A stretch of DNA of 64,000 nt from Rhizobium phaseoli (GTDB lineage Bacteria; Pseudomonadota; Alphaproteobacteria; Rhizobiales; Rhizobiaceae), in NCBI RefSeq assembly GCF_003985125.1, contig NZ_ML133568.1, forward strand, positions 248,001 to 312,000, written 5' to 3'. The translations under genes were made by a program, and so were the position numbers. A model generated the notes under the pieces. It did no database searches. It was not told the origin of the DNA and saw nothing but the letters and a program-made list of their open reading frames with translations. Shown here piece after piece: positions 36,110 to 44,910 of this stretch (its first letter is position 1; every line of letters begins with the position of its first letter).

Positions 36110-36868
36110 ATGAGCGAGGTTCCCTCCGAAAACGCGGACAAACGGCATTCGCCAGTAAAACGCGCCGCCTTTGCCGTCTGCCTGGCGCTGCTTGCGGCGG
36201 CGCTTGCAGCCCTCGGCACCTGGCAGGTGCAGCGGCTCGCCTGGAAGCGCGATCTCGTCGCCCGTGTCGACGAACGCTTCCATGCCGCAGCCGTGCCGGC
36301 CCCGGCGCGGGCCGATTGGCAGAAGGTCAATGCCGGCGATGACGAATATCGCCGGGTGAGCGCGGCCGGGAGGCTCGCCAACGACAAGGAGACGCTGGTC
36401 TATGCCTCGACGGCGCTCGGCCCGGGCTACTGGGTCATGACGCCGCTGATGCTTGCCGACGGCACTGCCATCCTCATCAACCGCGGCTACGTGCCGACCG
36501 ACAGGCGCGACCCGGCGACGCGCCGCCAAGGCCAGCTGCCGGGACCGGTCGAAATCACCGGGCTGATGCGGATGACCGAGCCGAAGGGATCGCTGCTGCA
36601 ATCCAACGACGTCGGGGCCGACCGCTGGTATTCGCGCGATGTCGCGGCGATCGCGCAAAAGCGCGGCCTCGGTGCGGTCGCGCCCTATTTCATCGATGCC
36701 GATGCGACCGCCAATCCGGGCGGTCTACCCGTCGGCGGCCTGACGATCATCCAATTCCCCAACAACCATCTCGTCTATGCGATCACCTGGTACGGGCTGG
36801 CGGCGATGGCGCTGGCACTGCTGGTGTTCATCCTTCGCGGCGAGATCGGAAGAGATCGCCGCGGGTAA
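36110..36868 (+). CDS. SURF1 family oxidase assembly protein
   Basis: A 252-residue SURF1 protein with the typical two helices, one near the N-terminus (AFAVCLALLAAALAALGTW) and one near the C-terminus (VYAITWYGLAAMALALLVF), enclosing a periplasmic domain. Conserved family marks are the GTWQVQRLAWKRDL stretch, INRGYVPTDRRDP and FPNNHLVYAITWYGLA. SURF1 helps insert haem into haem-copper oxidases, so its place 46 bases after cyoD fits maturation of this bo3 oxidase. Very probably in the same transcript. Confidence 0.93.
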   Translation: MSEVPSENADKRHSPVKRAAFAVCLALLAAALAALGTWQVQRLAWKRDLVARVDERFHAAAVPAPARADWQKVNAGDDEYRRVSAAGRLANDKETLVYASTALGPGYWVMTPLMLADGTAILINRGYVPTDRRDPATRRQGQLPGPVEITGLMRMTEPKGSLLQSNDVGADRWYSRDVAAIAQKRGLGAVAPYFIDADATANPGGLPVGGLTIIQFPNNHLVYAITWYGLAAMALALLVFILRGEIGRDRRG

Positions 36869-36969
36869 ACGCGTTCCGGTGCGCCGCCGTGGCTTCAACG
36901 CGGCGGATTAATGTCTTGTAAAGCGATGTCGGCTACTGCTTGCCTGACCAGAATAGATAAAAGCTGCAG

Positions 36970-38118
36970 ATGAGCCGGCCGGATTACATCCCCAGTCTCG
37001 ATGGCCTGCGCGGCCTCGCCGCGCTTCTGGTCGTTCAAGCGCATATCGGCCTCATCTTTCCTGGTACCGCCCAGCATCTGATGACGATGGGCAGCGAAGC
37101 CGTCGGCTTGTTCTTTGCCCTCAGCGGCTTTCTGATGGCCCATCTCTACGGTTCGCGGCCGGTGACCCGGGAAAACGTCCTGGATTTCCTGGTGAGCCGC
37201 TTTGCCCGCATCTATCCGGTCTATCTTGTGGCCGTCCTGGTCGTGGCGCTCCTGTCCAGCATGCAGGATCTGGATTTCGTTCAGCCGATCACCGGCGGCA
37301 CGGACTTTGTGCGCCATGTCCTGCTTCTGGGCTCGAGCGGCGTTTTCTGGTCAATTCCCCCTGAAATTCAATTCTATCTGCTCTTTCCGATCCTGTGGCT
37401 TTGCCTAGCCCGTCCGAACCGATATGGCGGCCTGATCGCCGGCTTCGCAGCGGTCGTCGTCGTCGATGGCCTGCTTGACTTGCCGGGGCCGGGAATTCTG
37501 CTCGTTTCCAAGCTCCCTTACTTTCTTTTCGGCGCCCTTGCCGGCGCGCTGCATGCCTTCAGCGATAGATGGAAGCCATCGGCCCTCACGGGAATTTTGA
37601 CGCTGCTCCTGCTGGCAGTATTCTTCGTGTACCGGCATGTCCTGCCGAATTTCTCCCCAGAATTCTGGGGTTTGCAGAGCGCCGCCGCCGCAGCTGTCAT
37701 TGTCGCGCTCGTTGCGCGACAGCCGCCCATCGCAGCACATGTCCTGGCAGCTGCACCGGTGAGGTTCTTCGGCACGATCAGCTTCTCGCTCTATCTTTTC
37801 CACGTCCCGATCATGTTCCTCGTCCACCGGACTCTCGAATCTCTGGTGCCTGAACCGGCGTTGATCGCGGCAGCGCTTGCCGTTACGGCGGCGGGAGCAT
37901 GGTTTTTGCATGAAACGATCGAAGTCCCGAGCCGACGCGTGCTCGTCACCTTGTGGCAGCAGCATCGGTGGCGTCTGGTCTCGCGTCAAACACCGGCCGA
38001 GGGCATCGAACAGGCGATCCTTGACCTGCAGGAGACCGAAAAGCGTCTTCTCAACGGCACAGCTTCAGCCGCGACACCGGAACTGCTGAATGGCGGCGAC
38101 GAGAAGCTTCGCGCCTAG
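36970..38118 (+). CDS. Acyltransferase 3 family membrane protein
   Basis: A 382-residue protein with about ten hydrophobic segments. The N-terminus YIPSLDGLRGLAALLVVQAH is the acyltransferase-3 signature (OafA/YrhL type), including the conserved Arg and catalytic-type His. These inner-membrane enzymes O-acetylate surface polysaccharides, peptidoglycan or small metabolites. The last ~50 residues are soluble and charged, with no known domain. The final bases of the gene merge into a palindromic repeat: its TAG stop (38116-38118) shares bases with the repeat start. It is 101 bases after the SURF1 gene, with no functional tie to the oxidase evident. Confidence 0.9.
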   Translation: MSRPDYIPSLDGLRGLAALLVVQAHIGLIFPGTAQHLMTMGSEAVGLFFALSGFLMAHLYGSRPVTRENVLDFLVSRFARIYPVYLVAVLVVALLSSMQDLDFVQPITGGTDFVRHVLLLGSSGVFWSIPPEIQFYLLFPILWLCLARPNRYGGLIAGFAAVVVVDGLLDLPGPGILLVSKLPYFLFGALAGALHAFSDRWKPSALTGILTLLLLAVFFVYRHVLPNFSPEFWGLQSAAAAAVIVALVARQPPIAAHVLAAAPVRFFGTISFSLYLFHVPIMFLVHRTLESLVPEPALIAAALAVTAAGAWFLHETIEVPSRRVLVTLWQQHRWRLVSRQTPAEGIEQAILDLQETEKRLLNGTASAATPELLNGGDEKLRA

Positions 38119-38232
38119 AGCATGATGCCGAAAAGTGTGAGCGGTTTTCGGACGACATCATGCTCTAACTCTTTAATTTAGAACAGGATTTGGATTTTAG
38201 GCCGACCGGGCCTAAAATCAAAATCCTGTTCT
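38117..38232. repeat. Rhizobium intergenic mosaic repeat (RIME-like), copy 1
   Basis: Two palindromes in series. The first, 38117-38166, has arms AGAGCATGATG / CATCATGCTCT and an inner stem CCGAAAA / TTTTCGG. The second, 38180-38232, has arms around AGAACAGGATT / AATCCTGTTCT and an inner GGCC core. The same element in opposite orientation is at 52686-52795. The layout matches Rhizobium RIME-type elements as I recall them; the name is not verified. It lies between convergent genes, where it could end transcription both ways. Confidence 0.85.
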
Positions 38233-38311
38233 AGCGCGGAGGTTTGTCCACGTTCGGCGGACCAGTTGGAATGTATCCGACTATTGAGCGGCGCCAGTCA
38301 CTCTCCGCCTT

Positions 38312-40246
38312 TCACGCACCTTGAGAAACGATCCGGCTGATGGCATCGGCGAGCTGCGCTTGCGAGAAAGGTTTGCCGAGGCGGGGCAAATTGGCGCCTG
38401 CCCCGTCGGGCAGATCGGCATAGCCTGTGGCGAGAATGATCGGCATCTTGGGCCATTCGCTGCGGATCGCCTCGGCGAGCTGCGCGCCGGTCATGCGCGG
38501 CATGGCGTGATCGCAGATCACCAGATCGACCGGCTCCTTGCGCAAGATGTCGAGCGCCTCGGGACCGGCCATCGCCTCGAAAACCGTGTGGCCGAGGTCC
38601 TCCAGCATCAGCGTCGTGTTCATCAGAACCAGACCGTCGTCATCGACGGCGACGATCCGCAGCCGGCGCTGTGCATCGTCATCCCGTTGCGGCAGCTCGG
38701 CCACGGCCTCTGTCCTCTTCTCGATTGTTACGACCGGGAACCACAATTCGGCCGTCGTACCTTCGCCGGGGGTGCTCTTCAGGATGAGGCGGCCGCCGGA
38801 CTGGGTGGCGAGACCCTGCACCATGGAAAGGCCGAGACCCGTGCCCTTGCCGACACCCTTGGTGGTGAAGAACGGCGTGACCGCCTGCTCCAGCGTTTTC
38901 GCATCCATGCCCTCGCCTTCATCGACCACCGCGATCCTGACATATCGGCCGGCCGACAGCGGCCCCTTGCCGGCGGCGATCGATTCTTCGGACGCGCGCA
39001 GCGTGATGCGGCCGCCGGCCGGCATGGCGTCACGGGCGTTGACGACGAGGTTGAGGATCGCCATCTCCAGCTGGTTCGGATCGGTGAGAATGGTCGGCAG
39101 CCGGACAGGATAATAAGTCTCGATCGTCGTAAGGGGGCCGAGCGAACGGCTGAGAATATCCATCATGCCGCGCACCAGGCCGGAGACGTCGATCGGCTCC
39201 ATATGCAGTTCCTGGCGGCGGGAAAAGGCCAGCATGCGCTGGGTCAAGGCCGCTCCCCGCTGAGCGCCCTGCATGGCATTGTCGACCAGCGATGTCAGCG
39301 ACAGATCCTGCGGCATGCGCTTCTTCAGGATCTCCAGGCTGCCGAGCACGGCCATCAGGAGATTGTTGAAATCATGGGCGATACCGCCGGTCAGCTGACC
39401 GATCGCCTCCATCTTCTGCGATTGGAAAAGCTCTTCGCGCGCCTGTTCCAGCGCCCGCTGCGTCTCCATCTTCTCGGTGATATCGCGGGTGATCTTGGCG
39501 AAACCGAGCACGTCGCCGTCATCGCCCCGGATGACGTCGACGACGATGCTGGCCCAGAAGCGGGTGCCGTCCTTGCGCACACGCCAGCCTTCCCGCTCGA
39601 AGCGGCCTTCGGCGCGGGCGACGCTGAGCGCGGTCTCCGGCAGGCCGGCGGCGCGGTCCTCCGGTGTGTAGAAAGTCGAGAAGTGCCGGCCGATGATCTC
39701 CTCCGGCCGATAGCCCTTGATCCGCTCGGCGCCGAAATTCCAGCTGCTGACATTGCCTTCGGGATCGAGCATGTAGATCGCGTAGTCGGAGACGCCCTGG
39801 ACAAGCCGACGGAACTGTTCCTCGCTCTGCCGGATCGCGTTTTCCGCTGCCTTGCGTTCGGTGAGATCGCGGGTGATCTTGGCAAAGCCGATGAGCTCGC
39901 CGGAGGGGCGGCGGATCGGATCGATGACGACATGCGCCCAGAAGCGGCTGCCGTCCTTGCGCTGGCGCCAGCCCTCCCCCTCGAAGCGTCCCTGCTCGAG
40001 CGCCGTGGCAAGCGCGCGCTCGGGAATTCCGGCCGCGCGATCCTCGTCGATATAAAAGCGGGAAAAATGCTCACCTAGAATTTCCGAAGGCTTGTAGCCT
40101 TTGAAGCGCTGAGCGCCGGTATTCCAGCTGGTGACGATGCCTTCGGGGCTCAGCATGTAGATCGCGTAGTCGGTGATGGCATCGACCAGAAGACGAAAGC
40201 GCCCCTCTTCTTGAAGAGACGTATCATGTCGATCCAGCACTTCCAT
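38312..40246 (-). CDS. Hybrid sensor histidine kinase with two PAS domains and a receiver
   Basis: A 644-residue soluble hybrid kinase, read from ATG 40246 with AGGGG just upstream. Two PAS domains (about 15-130 and 140-255) are close copies of each other, each with a Y-A-I-Y-M start and an SxWNxGAxRxKGY core. Then come HisKA with the phospho-accepting His in GGIAHDFNNLL and a HATPase domain (NLVVNARDAMP, DEGEGMD, KGTGLGLSM). A C-terminal receiver follows with VAVDDD and phospho-Asp in VICDHAMPRM. No membrane helix is present, so the signal is cytoplasmic (redox, light or small ligand). No cognate regulator is adjacent. Confidence 0.93.
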   Translation of the reverse strand: MEVLDRHDTSLQEEGRFRLLVDAITDYAIYMLSPEGIVTSWNTGAQRFKGYKPSEILGEHFSRFYIDEDRAAGIPERALATALEQGRFEGEGWRQRKDGSRFWAHVVIDPIRRPSGELIGFAKITRDLTERKAAENAIRQSEEQFRRLVQGVSDYAIYMLDPEGNVSSWNFGAERIKGYRPEEIIGRHFSTFYTPEDRAAGLPETALSVARAEGRFEREGWRVRKDGTRFWASIVVDVIRGDDGDVLGFAKITRDITEKMETQRALEQAREELFQSQKMEAIGQLTGGIAHDFNNLLMAVLGSLEILKKRMPQDLSLTSLVDNAMQGAQRGAALTQRMLAFSRRQELHMEPIDVSGLVRGMMDILSRSLGPLTTIETYYPVRLPTILTDPNQLEMAILNLVVNARDAMPAGGRITLRASEESIAAGKGPLSAGRYVRIAVVDEGEGMDAKTLEQAVTPFFTTKGVGKGTGLGLSMVQGLATQSGGRLILKSTPGEGTTAELWFPVVTIEKRTEAVAELPQRDDDAQRRLRIVAVDDDGLVLMNTTLMLEDLGHTVFEAMAGPEALDILRKEPVDLVICDHAMPRMTGAQLAEAIRSEWPKMPIILATGYADLPDGAGANLPRLGKPFSQAQLADAISRIVSQGA

Positions 40247-40315
40247 TTGCCCCTCTCGGTCACCAGCGCTTTTAACGCGGCGACGCGCAGATGGTTCCGA
40301 AAAGATCACACTTTT

Positions 40316-41722
40316 TCAGACGGCCTTGACCTGCGGATAGAAGCGCTCGCCGATGCGTTCGCTCGCCGCATAGGCTTGTGAGACGATCTCGGGCACGAGA
40401 TCGATATCGGGCAGGCTGCCGAGGCCGAGCGGGCCGACGGCAAAGAGCCCGGCAACCGTCGAACCGTCCTCCAGGACGGGCTCGCCGCACGCCGTGACCG
40501 CCAGTCCGAGCGAGAGCTCGTCCGGCATGGCAAGGCCGGCGGAAAACAGGCTTTGCATCAGCGGCGCGGAGAGATCCGGCGCCTGGCAGCGGCAATCGAT
40601 GATGCGCTCGGCGTGTATCACCTCCTCGGCACTGGAACCGGCGGGCGTGAAAAACAGGCCGCTCAGGCCCCGGCGGCCGGCCCGGCCGCGGCGGAGCACG
40701 GTGCGGCCTTCGGCAAGCTCGCGCTGCAGGCGCAGGTGCATGGCTTCCGGCAGGCGGTTGCGATGGCTGTCGTAGATCGCTCGCAAATGCCGGTTGAACT
40801 GATGTTTGTCGCGGGCCGGCAGCGAGCGCCAAAGTGAACGGGCATGTTTCCTCAGCCCGTTCATCACCGATTGCCAGCTTCGCCCCTCTTCTTCCGCCTC
40901 GCGGCAGGCCTGGCGGATGAAGCGCACGATGTCGGGCAGGGTCTCGGGCAGCGCTTCGGCCGGAAATACCGGATCGGCGGAGTTCGGCGTGTGGCTCTGC
41001 GGCAGAAAACCGTGCCGGGAAATGATCGTCACCTGGCCGGCATAGCCGGAATCCCGCAGCTGCAGCAATTGGTCGACGACGCGGATGCCGCTGCCGAGCA
41101 GCACCGCATGCGGCCGCGCGACGAGGCGCTGGGCGCGGACCGGCGAAGCATCCGGCTGCTCGGCACGCGGATCGCTGAGGCCATAACCGGTGGCGAGGAT
41201 CACCGTGTCGAACAGCGGATTGGCCGGATTGGCGCTTTCAAGCAGGAAGCGGTTGCCGTGGCTCCGGCGGATCGTCACGACGGGATCGTTGCAGACCTGA
41301 ACGGTGATGTCCCGGCGCGCCGCCAGCGCTTCAGAAAAGCGCTGGTAGACATAATCGCTGAAGATTTCCTTCGGCACGAAGATCTGCCGGAAGCCCGGAA
41401 TGGCCGCGGGCACGGCGGCGCGGAAGGCGGCGTTGCTACAGAGCCAGTCGTTGAAATCGTCGCTGTCGCCGACCGAGACCGAGAGATCGCGAACGCGGGT
41501 ATTGAGGATCGTCGACGTGCGGGCAGAGGCAAGCGCCTGGCCGCCGCTGACCGACGAATTCGGATCGAACAGTTGCAGGTGGAAGGGAGCGCGCACCGTC
41601 TTCATGAGCGCAATGGCCGTCATCATGCCGGAGAAGCCGCGCCCGACGATCGCGACGCGCGGCACGGCCGATATCTGCGCCGCCGCACTCGCCCTTCCGG
41701 AAAAAAGTCCCTGAACCGTCAT
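40316..41722 (-). CDS. FAD/NAD(P)-binding protein (FAD-NAD(P)-binding, YdhS-like)
   Basis: A 468-residue flavoprotein-like protein. The dinucleotide-binding motif is VAIVGRGFSGMMTAIALM (about residues 23-40), with a second nucleotide-site pattern in TVILATGYGLSDP and HAVLLGSGIRVVDQLLQL. The family (COG4529 type) has no well-established reaction. The start ATG 41722 leaves a short leader that may be dispensable. It stands alone after the histidine kinase, on the same strand with a 69-base gap. Cytoplasmic. Its substrate cannot be predicted. Confidence 0.82.
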   Translation of the reverse strand: MTVQGLFSGRASAAAQISAVPRVAIVGRGFSGMMTAIALMKTVRAPFHLQLFDPNSSVSGGQALASARTSTILNTRVRDLSVSVGDSDDFNDWLCSNAAFRAAVPAAIPGFRQIFVPKEIFSDYVYQRFSEALAARRDITVQVCNDPVVTIRRSHGNRFLLESANPANPLFDTVILATGYGLSDPRAEQPDASPVRAQRLVARPHAVLLGSGIRVVDQLLQLRDSGYAGQVTIISRHGFLPQSHTPNSADPVFPAEALPETLPDIVRFIRQACREAEEEGRSWQSVMNGLRKHARSLWRSLPARDKHQFNRHLRAIYDSHRNRLPEAMHLRLQRELAEGRTVLRRGRAGRRGLSGLFFTPAGSSAEEVIHAERIIDCRCQAPDLSAPLMQSLFSAGLAMPDELSLGLAVTACGEPVLEDGSTVAGLFAVGPLGLGSLPDIDLVPEIVSQAYAASERIGERFYPQVKAV

Positions 41723-42010
41723 CGCAACTCCTTTGCGGCTTCATCAGCACCGTGGGGTCGATCGAGGTTTCAACGCATGAACACCGGGTCACGCGTTGAT
41801 GAGGGTCATGCGGCCATTGACGTCAGTTGCCGCAGCATCGGGTCCGATCGGGCGAACCCGGAACGAGGGGAACAATCACCTTCGCCGATAGTCTATCAAA
41901 CTGGTCGTGTATGAAAGCGCCAAATGGCGTGTCTGGCAAGGGTTTTGTTGTCGCTTGTCGCAAGCTATTGAATATGCAGAAAAATATGAGGACTCAAGGA
42001 CAATGCGATT

Positions 42011-42628
42011 TCAGCTTCCCTCGCCTGGATATTGCTTCGCCTTCAGAAGACCCGCCAGATGCGCCGTATTGCGCGCCAGCATGTCGACGGCTTTCGTGAC
42101 GACTTTCGGCACCTTGCCGAGATCGACGAAATTGGTGGAGCCCATCGCCTCTCCAACCCAATAGGCGACGGCATTGGCCGGAATGGTGAAGCCGACATCG
42201 TTCAGCGCTTGGTAAAGTTCGGCCGACACGTGATGGGCACCGTCCTCGTTGCCGACGACGGCAACGGCCGCGACCCTGCCATAGGAGACCATGCGGCCCT
42301 GATCGTCCGTTTCCTCAAGGAATGCATCCATGCGCTCCAGCGCCCGCTTGCAGAGGCTGGACGGCTGACCGAGCCAGATCGGCGTCGCCAGCAGCAGGAT
42401 ATCGGCGTTCAATAGCTTGGCGCGAATATCGGGCCAGTCGTCGCCGGCGCCCTCGTCCGACGTGACGCCCGGCTTGATGTTGAAATCGGCAAGGCGGAGC
42501 ACTTCGGTTACAACATCATATTCGGACAACGCCTTGTCGATGAGACCGATCATCCGGTCGGTCGACGAGGGGTCCTTGGCGTCGCTGGTCTTCAGCGTGG
42601 CGTTGAGAGCAAGGGCTTTCAGCGGCAT
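42011..42628 (-). CDS. Flavodoxin-like / NADPH-dependent FMN reductase
   Basis: A 205-residue protein read from ATG 42628 (MPLKALALNATLK), with GGAGAG five bases upstream. It has the flavodoxin-like fold of the NADPH-dependent FMN reductase group. The FMN phosphate loop is at residues 7-20 (LNATLKTSDAKDPSST), the middle strand motif is LLLATPIWLGQPSSLCKRAL, and AAVAVVGNEDG is the later FMN-binding strand. Such enzymes reduce FMN, quinones or azo compounds. It is transcribed divergently from the ABC exporter gene at 42859. Confidence 0.85.
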   Translation of the reverse strand: MPLKALALNATLKTSDAKDPSSTDRMIGLIDKALSEYDVVTEVLRLADFNIKPGVTSDEGAGDDWPDIRAKLLNADILLLATPIWLGQPSSLCKRALERMDAFLEETDDQGRMVSYGRVAAVAVVGNEDGAHHVSAELYQALNDVGFTIPANAVAYWVGEAMGSTNFVDLGKVPKVVTKAVDMLARNTAHLAGLLKAKQYPGEGS

Positions 42629-42858
42629 CGTATCTCTCCGGTAACGGTTGCCCGACGGGTCTGCCCGCTGCAACCCACCCGCGCGCCGATTGTTCCCGCG
42701 GCTGAGGCGAGGCGGCCTCACGCAAAAATAACCAGTTGGTGAATTCTTTACTTGAACCGCCAATTGGAATCGGCAAAACTGACGGTGCTATCAATCCTTT
42801 CATGGATTTGCCGTCTTTTCGGGCCAGCGTCCGAGCACACATCTATTGGAAAAATACC

Positions 42859-44712
42859 GTGAGCAGCGATGCGTTAACACGCGCGACGAAGCCTTCGGCT
42901 TCGATGGCGCTTGCAACTGCGGCAGGCTGGGGCCGAGGCCTCTTTACACTGGTGCGCATCACCGTGATGGCCTTCCGCCACCCCTGGCAGGCGGGTTTTG
43001 CGATCGGCGCCACGCTCGTCGCCTCGACCTTCCAGCTGATGATCCCCCGCCTTCTCGGCCAGGCCGTCGACCACACGCAGATGGCGATGGGCGGCGGTAC
43101 GGCGGGCCAGGCGGCACAGGACGCGCTCTTGACCACGGCGCTGCTGCTGCTCGGCGCCAGCGTGCTGCGCGGCCTCTTCACCATGGTGCAGAACTATTTC
43201 AGCGAATCCGTCGGCCACCATATGGGCTACGAACTGCGCCTGGCCTGCTACGAAAAAATCCAGCGTCTGTCCTTCAGCTTTCACGATACGGTGCATTCTG
43301 GCGATCTGATCACCGTCGGCATGCTCGATCTCGAGGGCGTGCGCATGTATTTTTCCACCGCGCTGGTCCGCATGATCCTGCTCACGATCCTGATCGGCAT
43401 CGGCGCCTACATGCTGCTGTCGACCGATGTCGTGCTCGGCCTTCTCGCGCTCTCTTTCGTGCCTTTCGTTGGTTGGCGCTCCTCGGTGACGCAGCTGAGA
43501 TTGCGCGCCACCTGGCTCGACCTGCAGGAGCGGCTGTCGGTGCTGACCCGGATCATGGAGGAGAATCTCGGCGGCATCCGCGTCGTGCGCGCCTTTGCCG
43601 CCCAGGAGCATGAACTGTCGAAATTCGAGGCGGCCTCGAAGAACGCGCTGGCGCTGGCGCATCAGCGGGTCGGCATCCGCGTCGTCAATACCAGCGCCAT
43701 GACCTTCTCCTTCTTCGCGGCGATGGGCCTCGTGCTCTGGATCGGCGGCGGCAAGGTCATGTCCGGCGAGATCACCGTCGGCACGCTCGCCTCGTTCCTG
43801 ACCTTCATGACCATCCTGCAGATGCCGGTGCGCCAGCTCGGCCTGATGGTCAATGCCTTTGCCCGCGCCTCCACCTGCGGCTCGCGGCTCTTCAACCTGC
43901 TCGACCTCGACATCGCGATCAAGGATGCGCCGGATGCCAAAGAATTGGCGGTATCGGAGGGCGTGCTGCGCTTCGAGAATGTCAGCTTCGCCTATCCCGG
44001 CTCGGAAAAGCGCGCCGTGCTCCACGATGTCTCCTTCGAAGCCCGGCGCGGCCAGACGATCGGCATCGTCGGCCCGCCCGGCAGCGGCAAGTCGACGATC
44101 GCCCATCTGATCCCGCGCTTCTACGACGTCAGCGGCGGCAAGATCACCATCGATGACCAAGATATTCGCAAGGCGACGCTGCAATCGCTGCGCCGCGCCG
44201 TTGCCGTCGTGCAGCAGGATTCCTTCCTGTTCACGACAACGATCGAAAACAACATCGCCTATGGCGACCCCTGGGCAAAGGAAAGCCGCATCGAACGCGC
44301 CAGCGAAAGCGCCCAGCTGCACAATTACGTGCTCGGCCTGCCCACCGGCTACGGCACCGTCGTCGGCGAGCGCGGCGTATCGCTGTCCGGCGGTCAGCGG
44401 CAGCGTCTTTCGATTGCCCGCGCGCTGATGCTGAAGCCGGCGGTGATGGTGTTCGACGATTCGACGGCGGCGATCGATGCCGCCACCGAACAGCGCATCC
44501 GGAGCGCCATGCGCCGCTATGCCGCCGACCGGGTGACGATCATCGTCGCCCACCGCCTGAGCTCGCTGATGCATGCCGACCAGATCCTGTTCGTCGAAGA
44601 CGGAAGGATCGTGGAGCGCGGTACGCATCAGGCGCTTTTGGCGCTCGGCGGACGGTACAAGGCGCTCTACGAGCTGCAGGTACGGCCGGGCGACGAGGTG
44701 TTGAGCGCGTAG
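42859..44712 (+). CDS. ABC exporter half-transporter A (non-catalytic-site subunit)
   Basis: About 617 residues from GTG 42859 (TVSSDALTR region); ATG 42904 and ATG 42805 are alternatives. Six-helix exporter domain (about 20-330), then an ATPase with GPPGSGKST near 405, signature LSGGQRQRLS, Walker B MVFDDSTAAID and H-loop VAHRLSS. The catalytic Glu after Walker B is Asp (DD instead of DE), the hallmark of one subunit of heterodimeric exporters. The next gene supplies the partner. Such pairs export drugs, lipids or peptides; the substrate is unknown. The start is uncertain because the ribosome site (GGA) is weak. Confidence 0.9.
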   Translation: MSSDALTRATKPSASMALATAAGWGRGLFTLVRITVMAFRHPWQAGFAIGATLVASTFQLMIPRLLGQAVDHTQMAMGGGTAGQAAQDALLTTALLLLGASVLRGLFTMVQNYFSESVGHHMGYELRLACYEKIQRLSFSFHDTVHSGDLITVGMLDLEGVRMYFSTALVRMILLTILIGIGAYMLLSTDVVLGLLALSFVPFVGWRSSVTQLRLRATWLDLQERLSVLTRIMEENLGGIRVVRAFAAQEHELSKFEAASKNALALAHQRVGIRVVNTSAMTFSFFAAMGLVLWIGGGKVMSGEITVGTLASFLTFMTILQMPVRQLGLMVNAFARASTCGSRLFNLLDLDIAIKDAPDAKELAVSEGVLRFENVSFAYPGSEKRAVLHDVSFEARRGQTIGIVGPPGSGKSTIAHLIPRFYDVSGGKITIDDQDIRKATLQSLRRAVAVVQQDSFLFTTTIENNIAYGDPWAKESRIERASESAQLHNYVLGLPTGYGTVVGERGVSLSGGQRQRLSIARALMLKPAVMVFDDSTAAIDAATEQRIRSAMRRYAADRVTIIVAHRLSSLMHADQILFVEDGRIVERGTHQALLALGGRYKALYELQVRPGDEVLSA

Positions 44713-44854
44713 TTGCCCTCTTCTCCCCGCTGGAGAGAAGTGCCGAGCAAAGCGAGGCGATGAGGGGCGAGGCGCGGTAGCGAAGGGCAAACGAGGGCGT
44801 GCCGTGTGGCCCCCTCATCCGCCCGTCGGGCACCTTCTCCCGGTTGGGGAGAAG
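44713..44854. repeat. REP-like palindromic repeats between the two exporter genes
   Basis: A palindromic mosaic: CTTCTCCCC...GGAGAGAAG near 44720-44740, then CCCCTCATCCG with a CCCGTCGGG stem and CACCTTCTCCC...GGGGAGAAG at 44811-44854. The second half is the same repeat type as 8829-8880. It sits inside what should be one operon and may adjust the ratio of the two subunits. Confidence 0.7.
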
Positions 44855-44910
44855 CGGACAAAGAATTCACGCGCGGACCACCTCAAGTGATGGCCGCAGG
44901 AGGAACGACG

